NCBI RefSeq assembly: GCF_905475465.1
Contig: NC_062243.1
Location: 9,944,267 to 10,008,266, forward strand
Source of the DNA: Pieris napi
Lineage: Eukaryota; Arthropoda; Insecta; Lepidoptera; Pieridae
Direction of reading: 5' to 3'
DNA length: 64,000 nt
The translations under genes and the position numbers were made by a program. The notes beneath the pieces are model-generated. The model ran no database searches, was not told where the DNA came from, and saw only the letters and a list, made by a program, of their open reading frames with translations. Shown here one piece after another: positions 10,253 to 22,968 of the stretch; position 1 is the first letter of the stretch; each line of letters starts with the position of its first letter.

Positions 10253-13200
10253 ATGCCGACAAGTTATCCCTGGTAAGAAATCTTTTTTCGTTCTCTATTT
10301 GCAATACATACATTATAAATTAAAGAAATAAAGTATTATGTTACTTACTCAAATTCTGTTTCAGGACTTCAGTCAAGAAATGTAGACGAAAAAATAATGT
10401 TGCTAGTTTAGAAGTTAGCACCCATCCTCTCAAAATGGACAACATGAGAATTGTATGTACAATCTTAGTTATATTATTCTAATAATATCTCTGGTTTTTG
10501 CCGTCTATAATGTTTGATTGTTTTTGCAGACACCGAGTTTAAATAAGGCTTTAATGGAAAGTCTACAGAACTGGAGTATGCCTTTTGAGGAATTGGATCC
10601 TTTGCTACGTTTTGAAAAGATGAGTTTAGCAGAGGCAAGTTTTAATACAACTGCAGTTTTCCTCTAATTTAAATGATATTTTAAAAACTTATTTATATAC
10701 TATTTCAGGAATCATTGCCTTTAGATATATGTGAGGATGAAAAGGAAAATTACTTGCAAGTATGGAATTGTAAAAAGACATCCATTCTAAATAAATATAC
10801 AACAGGTGAAAAGCTTACGATCATAAGCAGTTTTTTACCTGGTGGAGAAAAGAGTATGTTTATCAATATTTTGACATTAATTGTTCTTTGATACTTTTAA
10901 TAACATATATTTCTTTGCTTTTCTTTTTTGTTATGTTCAGTTAGTACTTTTTCAGCATTAATTAGACAAGTGTCCAATCTTAATGAAAAAGTAAAGCATA
11001 GATTAGAACAACTTGATGATTTTGATGAAGCTTCAGTTAGAAAGACTATGGGACTCTCTCAACAAGAGTTTGTAACTAAAGTACATATGTTGGATGAGGA
11101 GATTAAAAAGGTGCGTTGAAAAATTTAATCAATTATATTATTACTGTTTTTGATATGATGTACTAAGACAAATGATTTATTATGAGAATGAGTTAGTTAA
11201 TTACTATTTTATTTAATTATAGGCATGGGATTCAGAGCAAAGGGTAAATGCATTCAAAATTGCAATACAATGCTCAAAATTACTCTCGGACATCAGTGTA
11301 ATGCAATTTTATCCCAGCAAGTTTATTCTCATCAGTGATGTTTTAGATAACTTTGGAAGTTTAGTATTTGATCGTCTTAAGAATAAAAGCTTTGGGTTTG
11401 TACCTTTTACTAGAAAACATATTATATAAAATGATATTTACATATGCTACTTACCAAATTTTTGTTCATACACAGTTCAACTATCACTTACAATCACAAT
11501 TTTCATCCATACAGTTTCCATGGGATTACAGATAAATGCTTATTAATGAATGGCAATATATCATTTAAATTGAACATAAACTAACATTATCCTTATATAT
11601 AACATATACATAAGTACTTTATGGACATAAACCTATTTTGCAAATGTGGAAACCTATGATATTTACTTAAATCTGGCTTAACTAAAATTGTATTTTCAGA
11701 AACAAAAACATCAAATTTCAATACATTGATCCAAATACAGTTCTAGAAATAGCTAAAGAAACATGTCAAAATTGGTTGTTTAAAATGGCATCTATTAGAG
11801 AACTGTTGCCTCGGCTTTATATGGAAATAGCTCTTTTACAGTGTAATGTATTCATATCTAGAGAAGAAATGAAACCAACAATAAATCGTCTGACGAAAAT
11901 GATCAGAGGAATGGGAAATCCCCTTGTAGCAATATACATTAGAGTTTATTTATGTAATACCTCTTCAAAGTTATTTGGCAAAGAAAGTGAACCTTATTAT
12001 AAAGACAATTTAAGTGAGTTCATTAACGAATACCAGCAGGTGAGATATATTTTTAAATTTATAATTATTTTTATATCATTTTTACTTTACTGTTTTTTGC
12101 CAGGGTCAAAGGAGTCTTTTTATATTTTTATTTACTATTGTAATAGGTGTTTGCGTCAGGCTCTTTTGCGGGAATCCCCGAATTCTACATACAGCTGAGC
12201 TAGTGCTAGTGGAATCCCTGAAAAATAAATTTTTATGCTAGCGATTTTTTTGCTTGTTTGTACATTGTTCTAAAGGCCCCAGTACACAATGGCCCATGCG
12301 GGCCCACTACAGGCCATCGCCATTGTGTACAGGGGGTAATGGTATATGATGGCGGACAATTGTCAATCGTGGCGCGCAATCGGGGAGTTGTCGGTTTTTT
12401 GGACACACTTCAAAGCAATCGTGGCGTAGCGTGGCCTGTGGTGTTTACACAATCGGCCATTGTTTAGTTCGTCACCGGCCGCTGACCGGGACGAACTAAA
12501 CAATGTTTGTGTTTCGTGCTAGAACTAGAATTTGTTCTAGCACTAGAATTTGTAAAACTGTTTCGATGAATGGTCAGCATCCACCATCGCCTTTTTCGCC
12601 ATTTCTTTTTTATAACTTTGTGACGGTACACACTGCTTACTATAAAGTTAACGATTATCTAGATGATAAAAGGGCCTGGGACTAGTGCTAGACAGGCTAC
12701 TTCTAATTAATTTGCGGTATTTGTTTTAAAATAAGTGTTGCTTGATGATTTGCTATTTTAAAAGAGTACCGAGAGTTTTTTACGACAGCTTTTTCACTCG
12801 GCCTACACCCTCTGTCTTCTTTTCCGATGAGTAGGGATGTCTACCGATTCAAATTAAATGCCGTGGAATAAATGATACCTGTATCTTATATTCCATTATA
12901 AACATATTTTATTTTAATGTAATCTTGTAATTCTTTTAGATCTTCCACCCTACAATGTTAAAAAAATATGGCGCGCAGCTTCTAACCGCTGATCAGTACT
13001 TGAATCTATATGTACCTGCTGTAGATTGGCTACTGTTTGGTACTCTCAATTGGAATCATGATAAATTAAATCTACTTGAGGAATTGTTAAAAAAATGTAA
13101 TGAAATTGAGAACAGGTAATTAATAAAAGATGGCAGCCTATCAGCGCAAAAGTACATAAGTCACAATATAACTGCGCCTTAATTTAAATAAGTTGTTTTT

Positions 13201-16200
13201 GTGTGATTATCTGTCACTGATGCAAAAATAGACATAGATAACAAATAAAATTATCATACTGGCACCTAAGTATTATAAATCTTCTCAAATATATGCTATG
13301 GTCGAATAACTTTCTAATTATTTTTTTAATAATAAATCTAAATAGCATATAAAATAATGCTTGTATTTTAAATTAAATTACATTGTAATAAGCTTGTGAA
13401 AAATTTTAGTGAGCTACTCCTGTGTTGTATAATCTCTGCATTTGATTCGTCCAGTGTTATACAGAAATCTTCAGCAATCTTGGATATCATACGAAAGAAT
13501 GCTGATGGAATGGGTATGTAATGTTCATTGAGCGATTTATATAAATATTAAAATAAAGTATAAACAAATAATAAATATTACTACTGTTTATTGCCAATTT
13601 TTTTAATAAAAACTTCTTGCTTGTCAAACTGAGGCGAAAATTAAAAGTTTTTGGGAAATAGTTACTACTATATTTTTTTTAACAAAATAACACCAGTTTG
13701 ACCGTTATTGGTTTTTATATAAGAATGTTGCTAGTTTAAATTTAGAAGACTATTTAACATGGCAACATAGGATATATGTAGTTATAAAATATACTCGTAG
13801 TAATGATGCACCAAGCATTGTCTTCGCTGGGAGAACACCTATGCCACGCTGAGAGCTATCGGCAGGTCTCAGCTGAAGTATTGAGTCAAACATGGTGGAA
13901 ATTAGCCAGTGGTATGAAGAGCACGGCTAACTTCTTACAAGTGCTGGAACCGTGGATTCAATTCGCTTGCCTTCAATTATCTGTGAGTGACTGATATCTG
14001 TTATAAAAAATACGTCATATTATATACCAAACAAATGTTTTCTTAAAAAAAAATTACTATTTTTCGACGTGTAGTAAAAAAATTATCTTTGTTATATTTT
14101 AAAACTCTTAATTTTTATCGATAAAGATTGTATTTATCTGTCTTCTGTATATTGTGATGGAACTTTGTGTTCCAATAGGCTGCGTTTTCTTTAAAAAAAA
14201 AATCTTAAAAAAAGTTGTAAACAAAAGACTGAACAAAAATTTTAAATCATGTTGCATAAATTAATTATATTTATTGTGGTTTATGCGCGGACATATGATA
14301 AGAGAGAAGAAGGAGAAATGGACGAGAATAATAACAGAATGGCAACCACGAGATAGTAAAAGAAACAGAGGCAGACAGACTAGAAGATGGGAGGACGACA
14401 TCAAAAAAGTGGCGGGCCCAATATGGACGCGCATAGCGAAAAATAGAACAGAGTGGAAATCTTTAGAGGAGGCCTATGTCGAAAGACAAGCTGAAATGTA
14501 GAAACGACCGTTTACCGATACCGGATTTATGAAAAGAAAAGAAACTGTTAAAAGTTATAAACGTATTTGTAAGAAAAATTACTGTAAAAATAAGTTCAGC
14601 AATAAAGGCTATTTTATTTTTATTTTTATTTATTTTATGCGCGTACTACACATCTATGTAAAAAACTCATAAATTCTTTGCAAATATACAAAATTATAAT
14701 GCTGTTTACATTAATCGACGTCAAGGGCTCTGCAGCAATCGTAATTTTATTAATCAATTCATAATAAAAATCATATTTTTCCTTCTATTTACTATTTATT
14801 CTTTCTACAGAGTCAACATATTAACGTGATTCTTCGTGGGACGATTCGCTATTTAATCAAGAGTGGTCATCCGCCGGATAACTATTCCGCTCAGATACAG
14901 AATGTTGTCAAAAGAATACTCAAGCATATTCCAGATGTTGAGGAATTATTTTTAATGGTAATTTATACTTAACTCTATCTTGTGGCTTCGAAGATTATTT
15001 ATAAGAATTTTCATCTAAGTTATAAACATGTTTTTAACGTAAATGAAAATTCAAATCTAAATAAAAAAACATTTTAATTTCAATTATAGAAAAATAACAC
15101 CAAAGCATGCGTTTATTTATTAGATTATATTAATACTTATTAAAACGCTAAAAACAGTTTTCGGTTTCAAAAACATTAAATATGCCAAAATAAATATTTA
15201 AATTTCGAATTGAACTATTAAATCGATTTGAATTAGAGCTGAATAACCGCTCAAAACTCTAATCTCCTGGAAAATATTGTCTTATAAATAGTTTTATAAA
15301 CTAAAAATATAAATGAATATAAACGCTTTAAAATGTATTACATATTTATATTGTCGATTTCGACGTTTCGAGTGCTTCTCAGCAATCGTACGACGAGATA
15401 TTGTATATATCGTCATAGCCGTAGAATAGCGACGGATCTGACAAATAGTAAACTTTACAGGGCAGCCATTTCAAAATAATATAATCATGTTAGTTTTTGT
15501 CATAACTATTTTAATTCATATTCTGGTATTATGAAAATTGGCATACAAGCAAACAAAAGGTTTTGTTTTGAAACAAAATAAAAATAATAACATTAATTTA
15601 CACATTTCTCTAGAAAAATCTCATTTTTCTATCAAATCCGTCACTTTACCGACTGATTAATTTAAAATTTAAAACACATGCTTTTTTTTAATGTTGCCGT
15701 AGGTAATATTTAGTCAATGTAGCATCCAAATATGATCATCAAAATTTTGCATTTTTTTTTTAATCCGACATTGTTCTACGTTCATGACGATATATTCGGA
15801 AAGTTTTATTAAAATATGCCAAAAATATTTTAGGACGCCTTTATGCCGTTGGTAGAGCTGGTCCAGACCTCAGCTGCTCGCACGTCAATGGCTCGGACAG
15901 TACTCACAGTGTTCTTTGAGAGAAACAAGTCTGAACGCATAGATGACCCCATAGTCATCGCTAGCCTTATGAGGCTTTGCCGCATTGTGCACGATTCTAT
16001 TAAGTAAACAATTTTTTTTTATTTTGGTACTTGGTTGTGCGTATAACAGAAATTAAAAGTTTTAGTTTCAAAACTTTTAACACGACTATTTTTTTTTTTG
16101 CGAATTGTAATAACGTATCTATTGTTGTTATATTTCTAAAAAATAATGGGTTTCTTCCCTTCAGTTTTGTGTCTTAGAGAAAACTTAGTGTGAAAGGACG

Positions 16201-19200
16201 TTGACTAAAGAGGCTGACCACCAAACGGAGTAAATTATAGTATTTATTAAAAATCTAGTATACAACAATTTAATTCATTAAAATAGAAATATGTATATTA
16301 TTTATCGTTCGTAATGTAATTTTACTAATTTAATAGATGTGTCCAACTTTAATAATTTCCGTTTTAAGGGTAAATTTAAATGAATTACTTTGTTTAAATA
16401 AAATGAACACCACATAATTAATTTGTACTTCCTTAGTGCTGTGAGTGTAGAAGACGAGAGCAAGTGGAGTGGGGAATTAATAGTCAGATGCATCCAAGTC
16501 GCGAGACATGAGGATCTTGATACGCAACTCAATTTCTATGTGGAGTGCCGAGCTGCCTTTCTCAAGTTGGATGCTGTACTTGTCGCATTGGTGCATGTAA
16601 GTATTCATTTCATACGAAACATTTCTAGGTGATTAATTTTAATAGAGATTTAACATTCGCCAGTCAGTTGCTTGATAAAAAAGATCGCAATGAAATTGTG
16701 ATGGTGTTACCAAAGTACCAAAGAAGAAACCTTACTAAGTCTTAAAAATACAATTAGAATTTGAGAAAAATAATAAAGTTTGTGTTATGCGTTATAGGAT
16801 AAAAACACACGGAATTATTAGTTTTACACAGTTATTTTAAGAAATGTGTATTTATATGTGTTTGTGTTTGAAAAATATCGTTAAATCTGTATTTATATAA
16901 TAAATAATTAAGTCGCGCTACAACCCTATGTGGGTTGCATCTGTTTCAGTGATAATTTTCTCTTACGGACTATAAGTAAGTAATCTGCTATGCCTGACAC
17001 TATACGATATGTCGTCGATTTTTTGGTTCAAGACTGGCCGATTTCCTCACGATATTTTCCTTTGAACTTGAAATCACGACTTCAAGATTTGAACGCTTAA
17101 TCCACTTATATCTGAACCACCCATGCCTCCTCTATATACGCCTCTCTGAGCTAATGATAAAATACTGTCATAAGGCGGTGAACACACTATCGACCCGCGG
17201 TGCGGCTTCCCGCGGCAGATGGCTGCAGCGCGCGTGCGCAGCCTATTGTTACATCACGGTGCCATCCCTGCAATGCGTGTTATCCCGGGCTACGCTTTAC
17301 CTTCTCTCAGGACAGGTTGCCCTGCTTAATAACTGCATTGGACAAGGTACATTTAGGTTATTCCTTAGGAACTAGAGTTCAAAAGTCGACACACGCGCTT
17401 GTAAAGTATTGTGGTTATGTACATTTTTATTTACTATGAAGTTACCTGTTCTATAAAATAAATAAGTTTCGCTTAAGCTCTCTAGTACAGCCTCTAGAGA
17501 TCTCGCCCCACGTTTAATGGATAATTTTCCCTTACTAGGATTTTTTTCCCCTATATTCTACTGCCATAATGTATGCTAATAAACAGTTATAATCTAACAT
17601 AAAATACTAATTAATGGCTTTTACCCGTTTCGATTAAGTGTTTATTCTTCTTTTCCAAACTATAATTCAATAAAACTATCCAGATACAAACTCACAAATC
17701 ACATAAAAATAACGCTAGCTGAATTGGATTTCTAATCTACGGCCTTACTACATATCTTGGCGTGACTCTGTGGTACGAAAAACTTTCACAGACATAGCGC
17801 ACGCATAAACTCTTAGCTTCACTCAAATATATGCGCAAACACATCCATTCACACACTCACGCATTTACAGGTACTAAAAGTGTTATAAGACTTGTGTTTG
17901 ATTAGTTGTAACACTAAACCTACTTTTTCTCAAAAAACTGTTTTAAACATGTACCATGTACCACTGACTAATTGTTATCTAGTTACCCACAACACAGGCA
18001 CTCCCTGGTGTAGGAACTAGCGATATATGAATTTTGCCATAACCTATTTGTCATAAATAAAGTATTTATTTATTATATTCCACCAGGAATTGAACCCAGT
18101 AATTAACGGTTCGGGTTAAGAAAAGTAGTAAGCTGGGCTTTTGCTAACTTTGGATTATAATGTATTTAATGTATATTTAATAGATTAGTCGTCAATGTAC
18201 CTAGAGGTCTTGAGTTTATCAAACTTTACAAACAAATTTAATAAAACTTTATTCACAGCTGAAGCGAACTTCAAAGCACTGGTCGGAGTAATACCAAACA
18301 TACCGCAATACGTTCAAGAAGATGGCCAGAAGAAACCTACTCATGATAGAGTGGCTGGCCTTATCAGTAATTTCTTATCAACGCTTCTCGTACTACCGGT
18401 AAATTACAAGTTTATTGCTTATAAGCAACTTTTGGAGATTATTAAACCTGAAGTTAAAAAAAATTTTATTCATTAACCCGCTTCTACAAAATCTTGCCTT
18501 TGATTTTTTTATTAATTATGGGTTCGACTTATATCCGCGTATGTTTCATTAATCACTATTCAGATACCTAAATAGATCAGTCTTCTGTGCAAACTTTAAA
18601 CCTTCGTTACGGTTAAGCTACGGGGTTAAAAGCAGGCAAACATAAACAGTAGATACAAGAATTTTCTAAACAAAATCTTTGTTGCCAAAAACAATCACCA
18701 ATTGGCATGATATCTACACGTAGAGTGATTTATAATCATTTTTAAATTTAGATTTTATTCAAGTACATGTTTTAAATTTAAAAGCAAGGAACGAGTACAG
18801 CAATAAAAAAAATATTTTTAACTTAAGTAATTGTTTACAAATTTAAAATAATATAAAAATTTAATGTTTCTTAACTAGTTTTGTCAGTCTGTATGTACTT
18901 TCACTGCCAGAAGCAGACCAGAAGAAAATTCCATTGGTCTCTGTTTATCTTAGCCGGGATTTGAACGCGCTACGACGGATTTAGAGTCGCACTCCTACGC
19001 TACATTATATTTTACTGGTTATTTTAAATGCTTATGTATAGCGATTTATATAATTTTAGGATAACGTAGACAGTAACAGCAAGGCGTATATATTAAGCGG
19101 TTTCATTAAAACCCTGGAGAGGGTAGAATGGCGGAAAACAGACGCCTTATATTACACGACACTTTTACGAGTACTGGACTTGCTTTGCGAGATGACACAA

Positions 19201-22200
19201 GAACAATACGCGTATCACATAGATTCAGGTTAATATCACTTTTGTGTTTTGTTTCTATTATTTTATTATATAATCTGTTTTAAGGTAGTTGCCAGATTTC
19301 TCATATCTATCCTATGGATTTTTCTAAATTAAAAGCAAACTATGTCAGGTGGAGGCCTCATAGCCTAGCGGTCTTATTAAGTGGCAGCTAGGTGAGGGGT
19401 ACCGGGTTCGATTCCCGGTTCGAGGGCAAGATTTAATTTAATTTAAATTTGTTCTCGGCCTTTGGGAGGGTTGTGCGGTACATGGAGGACATGGTAATTT
19501 CTAAAGGCAACGAATTATAAAAAATCTTATACTTGACGCTGGCTACTGCACAAACCGTGCCAGAGCCATAAAAAAAAACTATGTCAGGTAATAATCTATT
19601 TTAATGTGAAAGTAACATGTTTATAATTTAGCATTCTTTTTTGAATACAATCATTTTTATTTTTTTTAAGGTTTTTGGTTTTACAGTATATATTTATAAC
19701 TATATAACTTAAAATAATTAAAATTGTATTAATATTTTTTAATTAAATGACATTTCATTTAGTTGATGATTTTGTAGTAATATCCAACGACGAACTGTAT
19801 GGCGCTGAAGAAGAATTCGTAAAGTGTTTAGAAAACTATGCAACAAATGTTTGCCAGGAGTTGCTAGTGGTTTTAAAGGCGCTGTCAGACGCAAAAGAAA
19901 CTAAGAAACAATATAGTTTATCTCTCGAGTTATTTTGGAGGATTATAAAAAGAGGAGATTTGCAGCAGTCGTCTATGTCCGGTTTGGCTTCTAATTTGTG
20001 GATGTTGTCGCAGAAACTTCAAGATTCTAATGCCAAGTATGCGGTAAGTTTACCACGTCCCCAGTTTGTTTACTAATTATAAGTTAGTAATTTCGAGAGT
20101 TAATTCTGACAGGTTTCAGATATCATGCGATCATACAATTTCCATTTTTAAATGTCTCTAAGGCTACATAATAAAATATACTCTGTACTGTTCCTACCGT
20201 GATAATGTTAATAATATATATTATTAAAATATAATATTTACTCGTTAATCCTTACCTTTGAGCTACATATTTAATATCTATATAGTTACAACGCACCGTT
20301 ATGCCGTCCACGCATTGTGTATGAAATTTTAATGGAATAGGAAGCCACTCGTGCCATTTAAATGAGGGCAGGGCCTAAATCTTAGTTTTATAATCATGTA
20401 TGATTACTTATAATACTGGTACATTATTACTATGTATTAATTTTCATAGTAATAGCCATGATGCTAAAATTAAGATGTTTTTTTTAATGCACACAAATTA
20501 AGTTGTATCGCGTCTAGCTTTGACACAAAGTTGGCGTTAGGAAGAATGGGAGCATCTATTTCCACATCAAATTTTTACATATAAAAATACATAATGCTTT
20601 TGCACACGAGTATCTCGAGAAATTATTACGTATGTAATAAATCGCTGACATCCTACTAACGAAAAAGTTAGCATGTTTTATATTTATAGTTTAAGTTCTG
20701 CGTTACGTGGCAATGTCTTGCTGTTTCCAGATGTTTCCTGTATTAATATTGCAGCTAATAAACGTTTACATTGTTTATATTTAAGACCTTGGATCTGCAA
20801 AATTATGAAGTGCCTTATAAAAATTATCAAATTATACGTCTGCTGCTATTGTTTAGTAGTTTTAGCTTGTACTATCCGCCTCCCATGGATACCTGCAACG
20901 ACACAGGGTTCCGACCTTTGAGAGAATGGTACGCTCTTTAATTGAAGGCCCCTAAGCAGCTGGTTTCACATGGAAGTGGTGCGCGACAAGTGCCTCAAAA
21001 AGCGTTGTGTTATGGAACGTTGAGGTAAAAAGGATGGAATTTTACATTCCACCACGACATTTCTTCAGAGATATAGGAATAAAGGTTACGGAGGTTCATA
21101 TAAACAGACACACGTTACTATGCAGTAGGGTATCTACTTAAATTGTAACATATTCTTAGTAAATACATTTATCTGTAACATACGAGATAAGCCTAAATTT
21201 AAAAACAAAGTCGGTCTTATTACGCTGTTTATAAATCAATTATTATTCGTCTATTTCTGCCAGATGATATATTTTATGTTGTGTTCATTACATACATTAG
21301 ATAAAGGTGTAATAGGTTCAAGATTATACCGAACGGATTAAAATGCGTTCATTTACAGGTCAATCAAATCTATTAACCTAAAACTTATATAACGTATTTT
21401 CTTTAAGATATCGGTGTTGCGAAATCAAACTCTGTAACAACTAATTATTGAGGCAATACTGTTACACCGTGGATACCACAATCTCTGAGAAACAATATAA
21501 ATGAAGTTTAAGTCTAGAACTGGCTAAATTTAAAAACACTCACACACAAATATCTCTAGCTCAAACTTGTTTAATAGTTATTTTAAGAGTTTCCTACTTT
21601 GAGGTATTTCGGAAACACATTGATTTCGCTAATAAATTTGGTTTCGCCACGTTGAGAATGCAGATTATATATAGGTCAGCGAGCCAATGGGTAAATAACT
21701 ATAAATAAATATCTAGTCTTTATATATTTGAGTTTTAACCCACTGTTACGAATTATATGAATAACAGCAGAATAATAAGTAGCGATTATATGGTTAAGCA
21801 TTTGAAATCATTTTTTATAACCTCTTTGAATTCTCGAACCTAATTCGCGGTTTTCCTAATGATTTTTATTTTTTTTTCTACTTTAAGTGCCAAGAAATTT
21901 CTATAATTTTATTATATTTTGTTGTGTGCTTGTATTATCTTGTATATGTTTTAAGTGTATTTTTTAAATTTCCATTTTTTTTGTGAAACTTATGTTTACG
22001 TTAATTGTCACACATTTTAGATGTAAGATGTACTGTGTGTGATGTACTGTGAGCTTAATAACTAAATAAATAAATAACCAATTCACCGGTTTCACCACTA
22101 AAAAGCCACTTTCGCTAATTAGATTTTATTCGCATTAAACGCGATTAAATAATAATCAATAAACTAAAATGCTACCAATACGGAGTAAAAATAATTTATT

Positions 22201-22289
22201 ACTTTTATTTCTTTCAGAAATCAATATTGGCTGTACTACAAGCCGACCCAGCTGGGCGACAATTACTAGAGAAATTGAAAGTCCAGTGA
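10253..22289 (+). CDS. VPS35L: VPS35L, Retriever-complex subunit (937 aa)
   Basis: VPS35L (C16orf62) is the VPS35-like scaffold of Retriever, which with the Commander/CCC and WASH machinery returns membrane cargo from endosomes to the cell surface. Eighteen exons keep phase: 10253-10272, 10365-10452, 10530-10634 (GC donor), 10709-10853, 10941-11110, 11223-11395, 11700-12039, 12940-13115, 13410-13513, 13801-13982, 14811-14957, 15834-16003, 16437-16596, 17175-17346, 18259-18398, 19060-19228, 19763-20043, 22218-22289. The total is 2814 nt; human VPS35L is about 963 aa. Family hallmarks are KYTTGEKLTI and RLEQLDDFDE in the N-terminus, SKLLSDISVMQFYPSKFILI, KMASIRELLPRLYME, KMIRGMGNPLVAIYIRVYLC, RACAAYCYITVPSL with YLLSGQVALLN, and LASNLWMLSQKL near the end. 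The starts of exons 10 and 14 rest on phase and similarity. AATAAA follows at 22386-22391. Confidence 0.95.
12285..12700. repeat. Palindrome-rich, GC-richer insert in a VPS35L intron
   Basis: This stretch of intron 7 contrasts with its AT-rich surroundings and is full of inverted repeats. GTACACAATGG near 12290 pairs with CCATTGTGTAC near 12330. A perfect 16-bp stem lies at 12458-12473 and 12490-12505. TTCTAG/CTAGAA words cluster near 12520-12550. It is probably a MITE or nested MITE remnant, but its ends are not defined. Confidence 0.45.
14274..14570 (+). mobile_element. RTE-type LINE 3' fragment in a VPS35L intron
   Basis: An open stretch to the stop at 14499-14501 encodes the C-terminal signature of RTE/craniofacial-type reverse transcriptases: KWTRIITEWQPRDSKRNRGR, then RRWEDDIKKVAG, IWTRIAKNRTEW and LEEAYVERQ. 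Everything upstream of this tail is missing, so it is a 5'-truncated copy of under 300 bp with a short 3' UTR. It lies in intron 10 in the sense direction. Confidence 0.8.
16905..17110 (-). repeat. Diverged tRNA-derived SINE copy
   Basis: Blocks GCCTGACACTATACGAT and TCCTCACGATATTTTCC align with blocks in the better preserved copy at 32104-32405. Both are in the same (minus) orientation. It lies just before VPS35L exon 14. Confidence 0.6.
18935..19010 (-). repeat. tRNA-like SINE remnant
   Basis: On the minus strand there is an A-box-like stretch followed by GTTCAAATCCCGGCT, a B-box-like promoter element. The cloverleaf is not complete, so I take it as a SINE head rather than a tRNA gene. Confidence 0.4.
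19351..19575 (+). mobile_element. tRNA-derived SINE with a 14-bp target-site duplication
   Basis: The head has RNA polymerase III boxes: TAGCCTAGCGG (A box, 19361-19371) and GGTTCGATTCC (B box, 19405-19415). A tail with GACGCTGGCTACTGCACAAA and an A-run follows. AAACTATGTCAGGT occurs immediately before (19337-19350) and after (19576-19589), which defines the insertion. It lies in the intron after VPS35L exon 16. Confidence 0.9.
20880..21065 (-). repeat. LINE-derived fragment in the last VPS35L intron
   Basis: AATGGTACGCTCTTTAATTGAAGG, AGCTGGTTTCACATGGAAGTGG and a block ending in TTACATTCCACCACGAC resemble a widespread lepidopteran LINE/SINE segment. The words GGTACGCTCTTT and TTGAAGG recur at 42490-42530. 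The last intron (20044-22217) holds nothing else I recognise. Confidence 0.55.
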
Positions 22290-22385
22290 TAATGTGGTCA
22301 CATTCCAATGAACTTGAAGAAAAAAGATTGAAACATTTAGAAAATAAATCCATGCGATCTGTATTTAACAATTTAAAAATAACGC

Positions 22386-22391
22386 AATAAA
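22386..22391 (+). terminator. VPS35L poly(A) signal
   Basis: AATAAA lies 97 nt after the stop codon. Confidence 0.7.
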
Positions 22392-22968
22392 ATGTATTAA
22401 TATTAAAAGATTGTTTTTTTTTATAAAATCATCGGTGATAATAATAATTAGTCGTGACCATAGTTGATATCTCTCACAAAATAACAGAGGTAAAGGAAAG
22501 TTATGTTTTTGAGGAAAGGGACACAAAAAAATGTATCCACTGAAGTACTAATTGACTGTCATTCCGCTAGAATTTCCAAGTCTATTTTTTTTTATTTGTC
22601 GCAGGCTTCAGTTCTGGACTTGTTGTCTGCTAATTGTAAGTTTCGTGCAGTTAAGAATTCTCATACTGATTAACCCTCATTTAGAGAGATTACTGACAAG
22701 GATGGAGGTACTCGCACGCCTTCTTATTGCAGATGTTGACCCCAACAGCGGCGGATGGAGTAAGCGGACATTGTCCGACGAGACACGCTTGAGTGGTGCC
22801 CACGCTGTTGCACCGGTCTTTCACCTTCGCAATAATAACGCCTATAAAACCTTGTCATTGTAATAATATGACGCTACTTTTATCTCAACTCAAAACAGAT
22901 ATACAACTCGATATAGCAGGAAGTTAATTTTATAGCGATTTTTTTTTTGGGTTTTTACCCATTTAAAA
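22392..22968. other. Intergenic and promoter region of the cysteine-module gene
   Basis: This is a short gap between same-strand genes. The segment 22700-22850 is GC-richer than its surroundings. A TATA-like box lies at its right end. No gene is seen. Confidence 0.5.
22843..22848 (+). promoter_or_regulatory. Candidate TATA box
   Basis: TATAAA in the context GCCTATAAAACC lies 120 nt upstream of the proposed ATG at 22969, with an initiator-like TCATTG shortly after. The spacing fits a short 5' UTR. Inferred from sequence only. Confidence 0.45.

Noticed and set aside
12241..12685. Two plus-strand frames of 60-69 codons
   Set aside because: They lie in the palindrome-rich insert within a VPS35L intron and resemble no protein.
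19351..19430. tRNA-like sequence with good A and B boxes
   Set aside because: The acceptor stem does not pair, and the segment continues into a SINE tail bounded by a target duplication.
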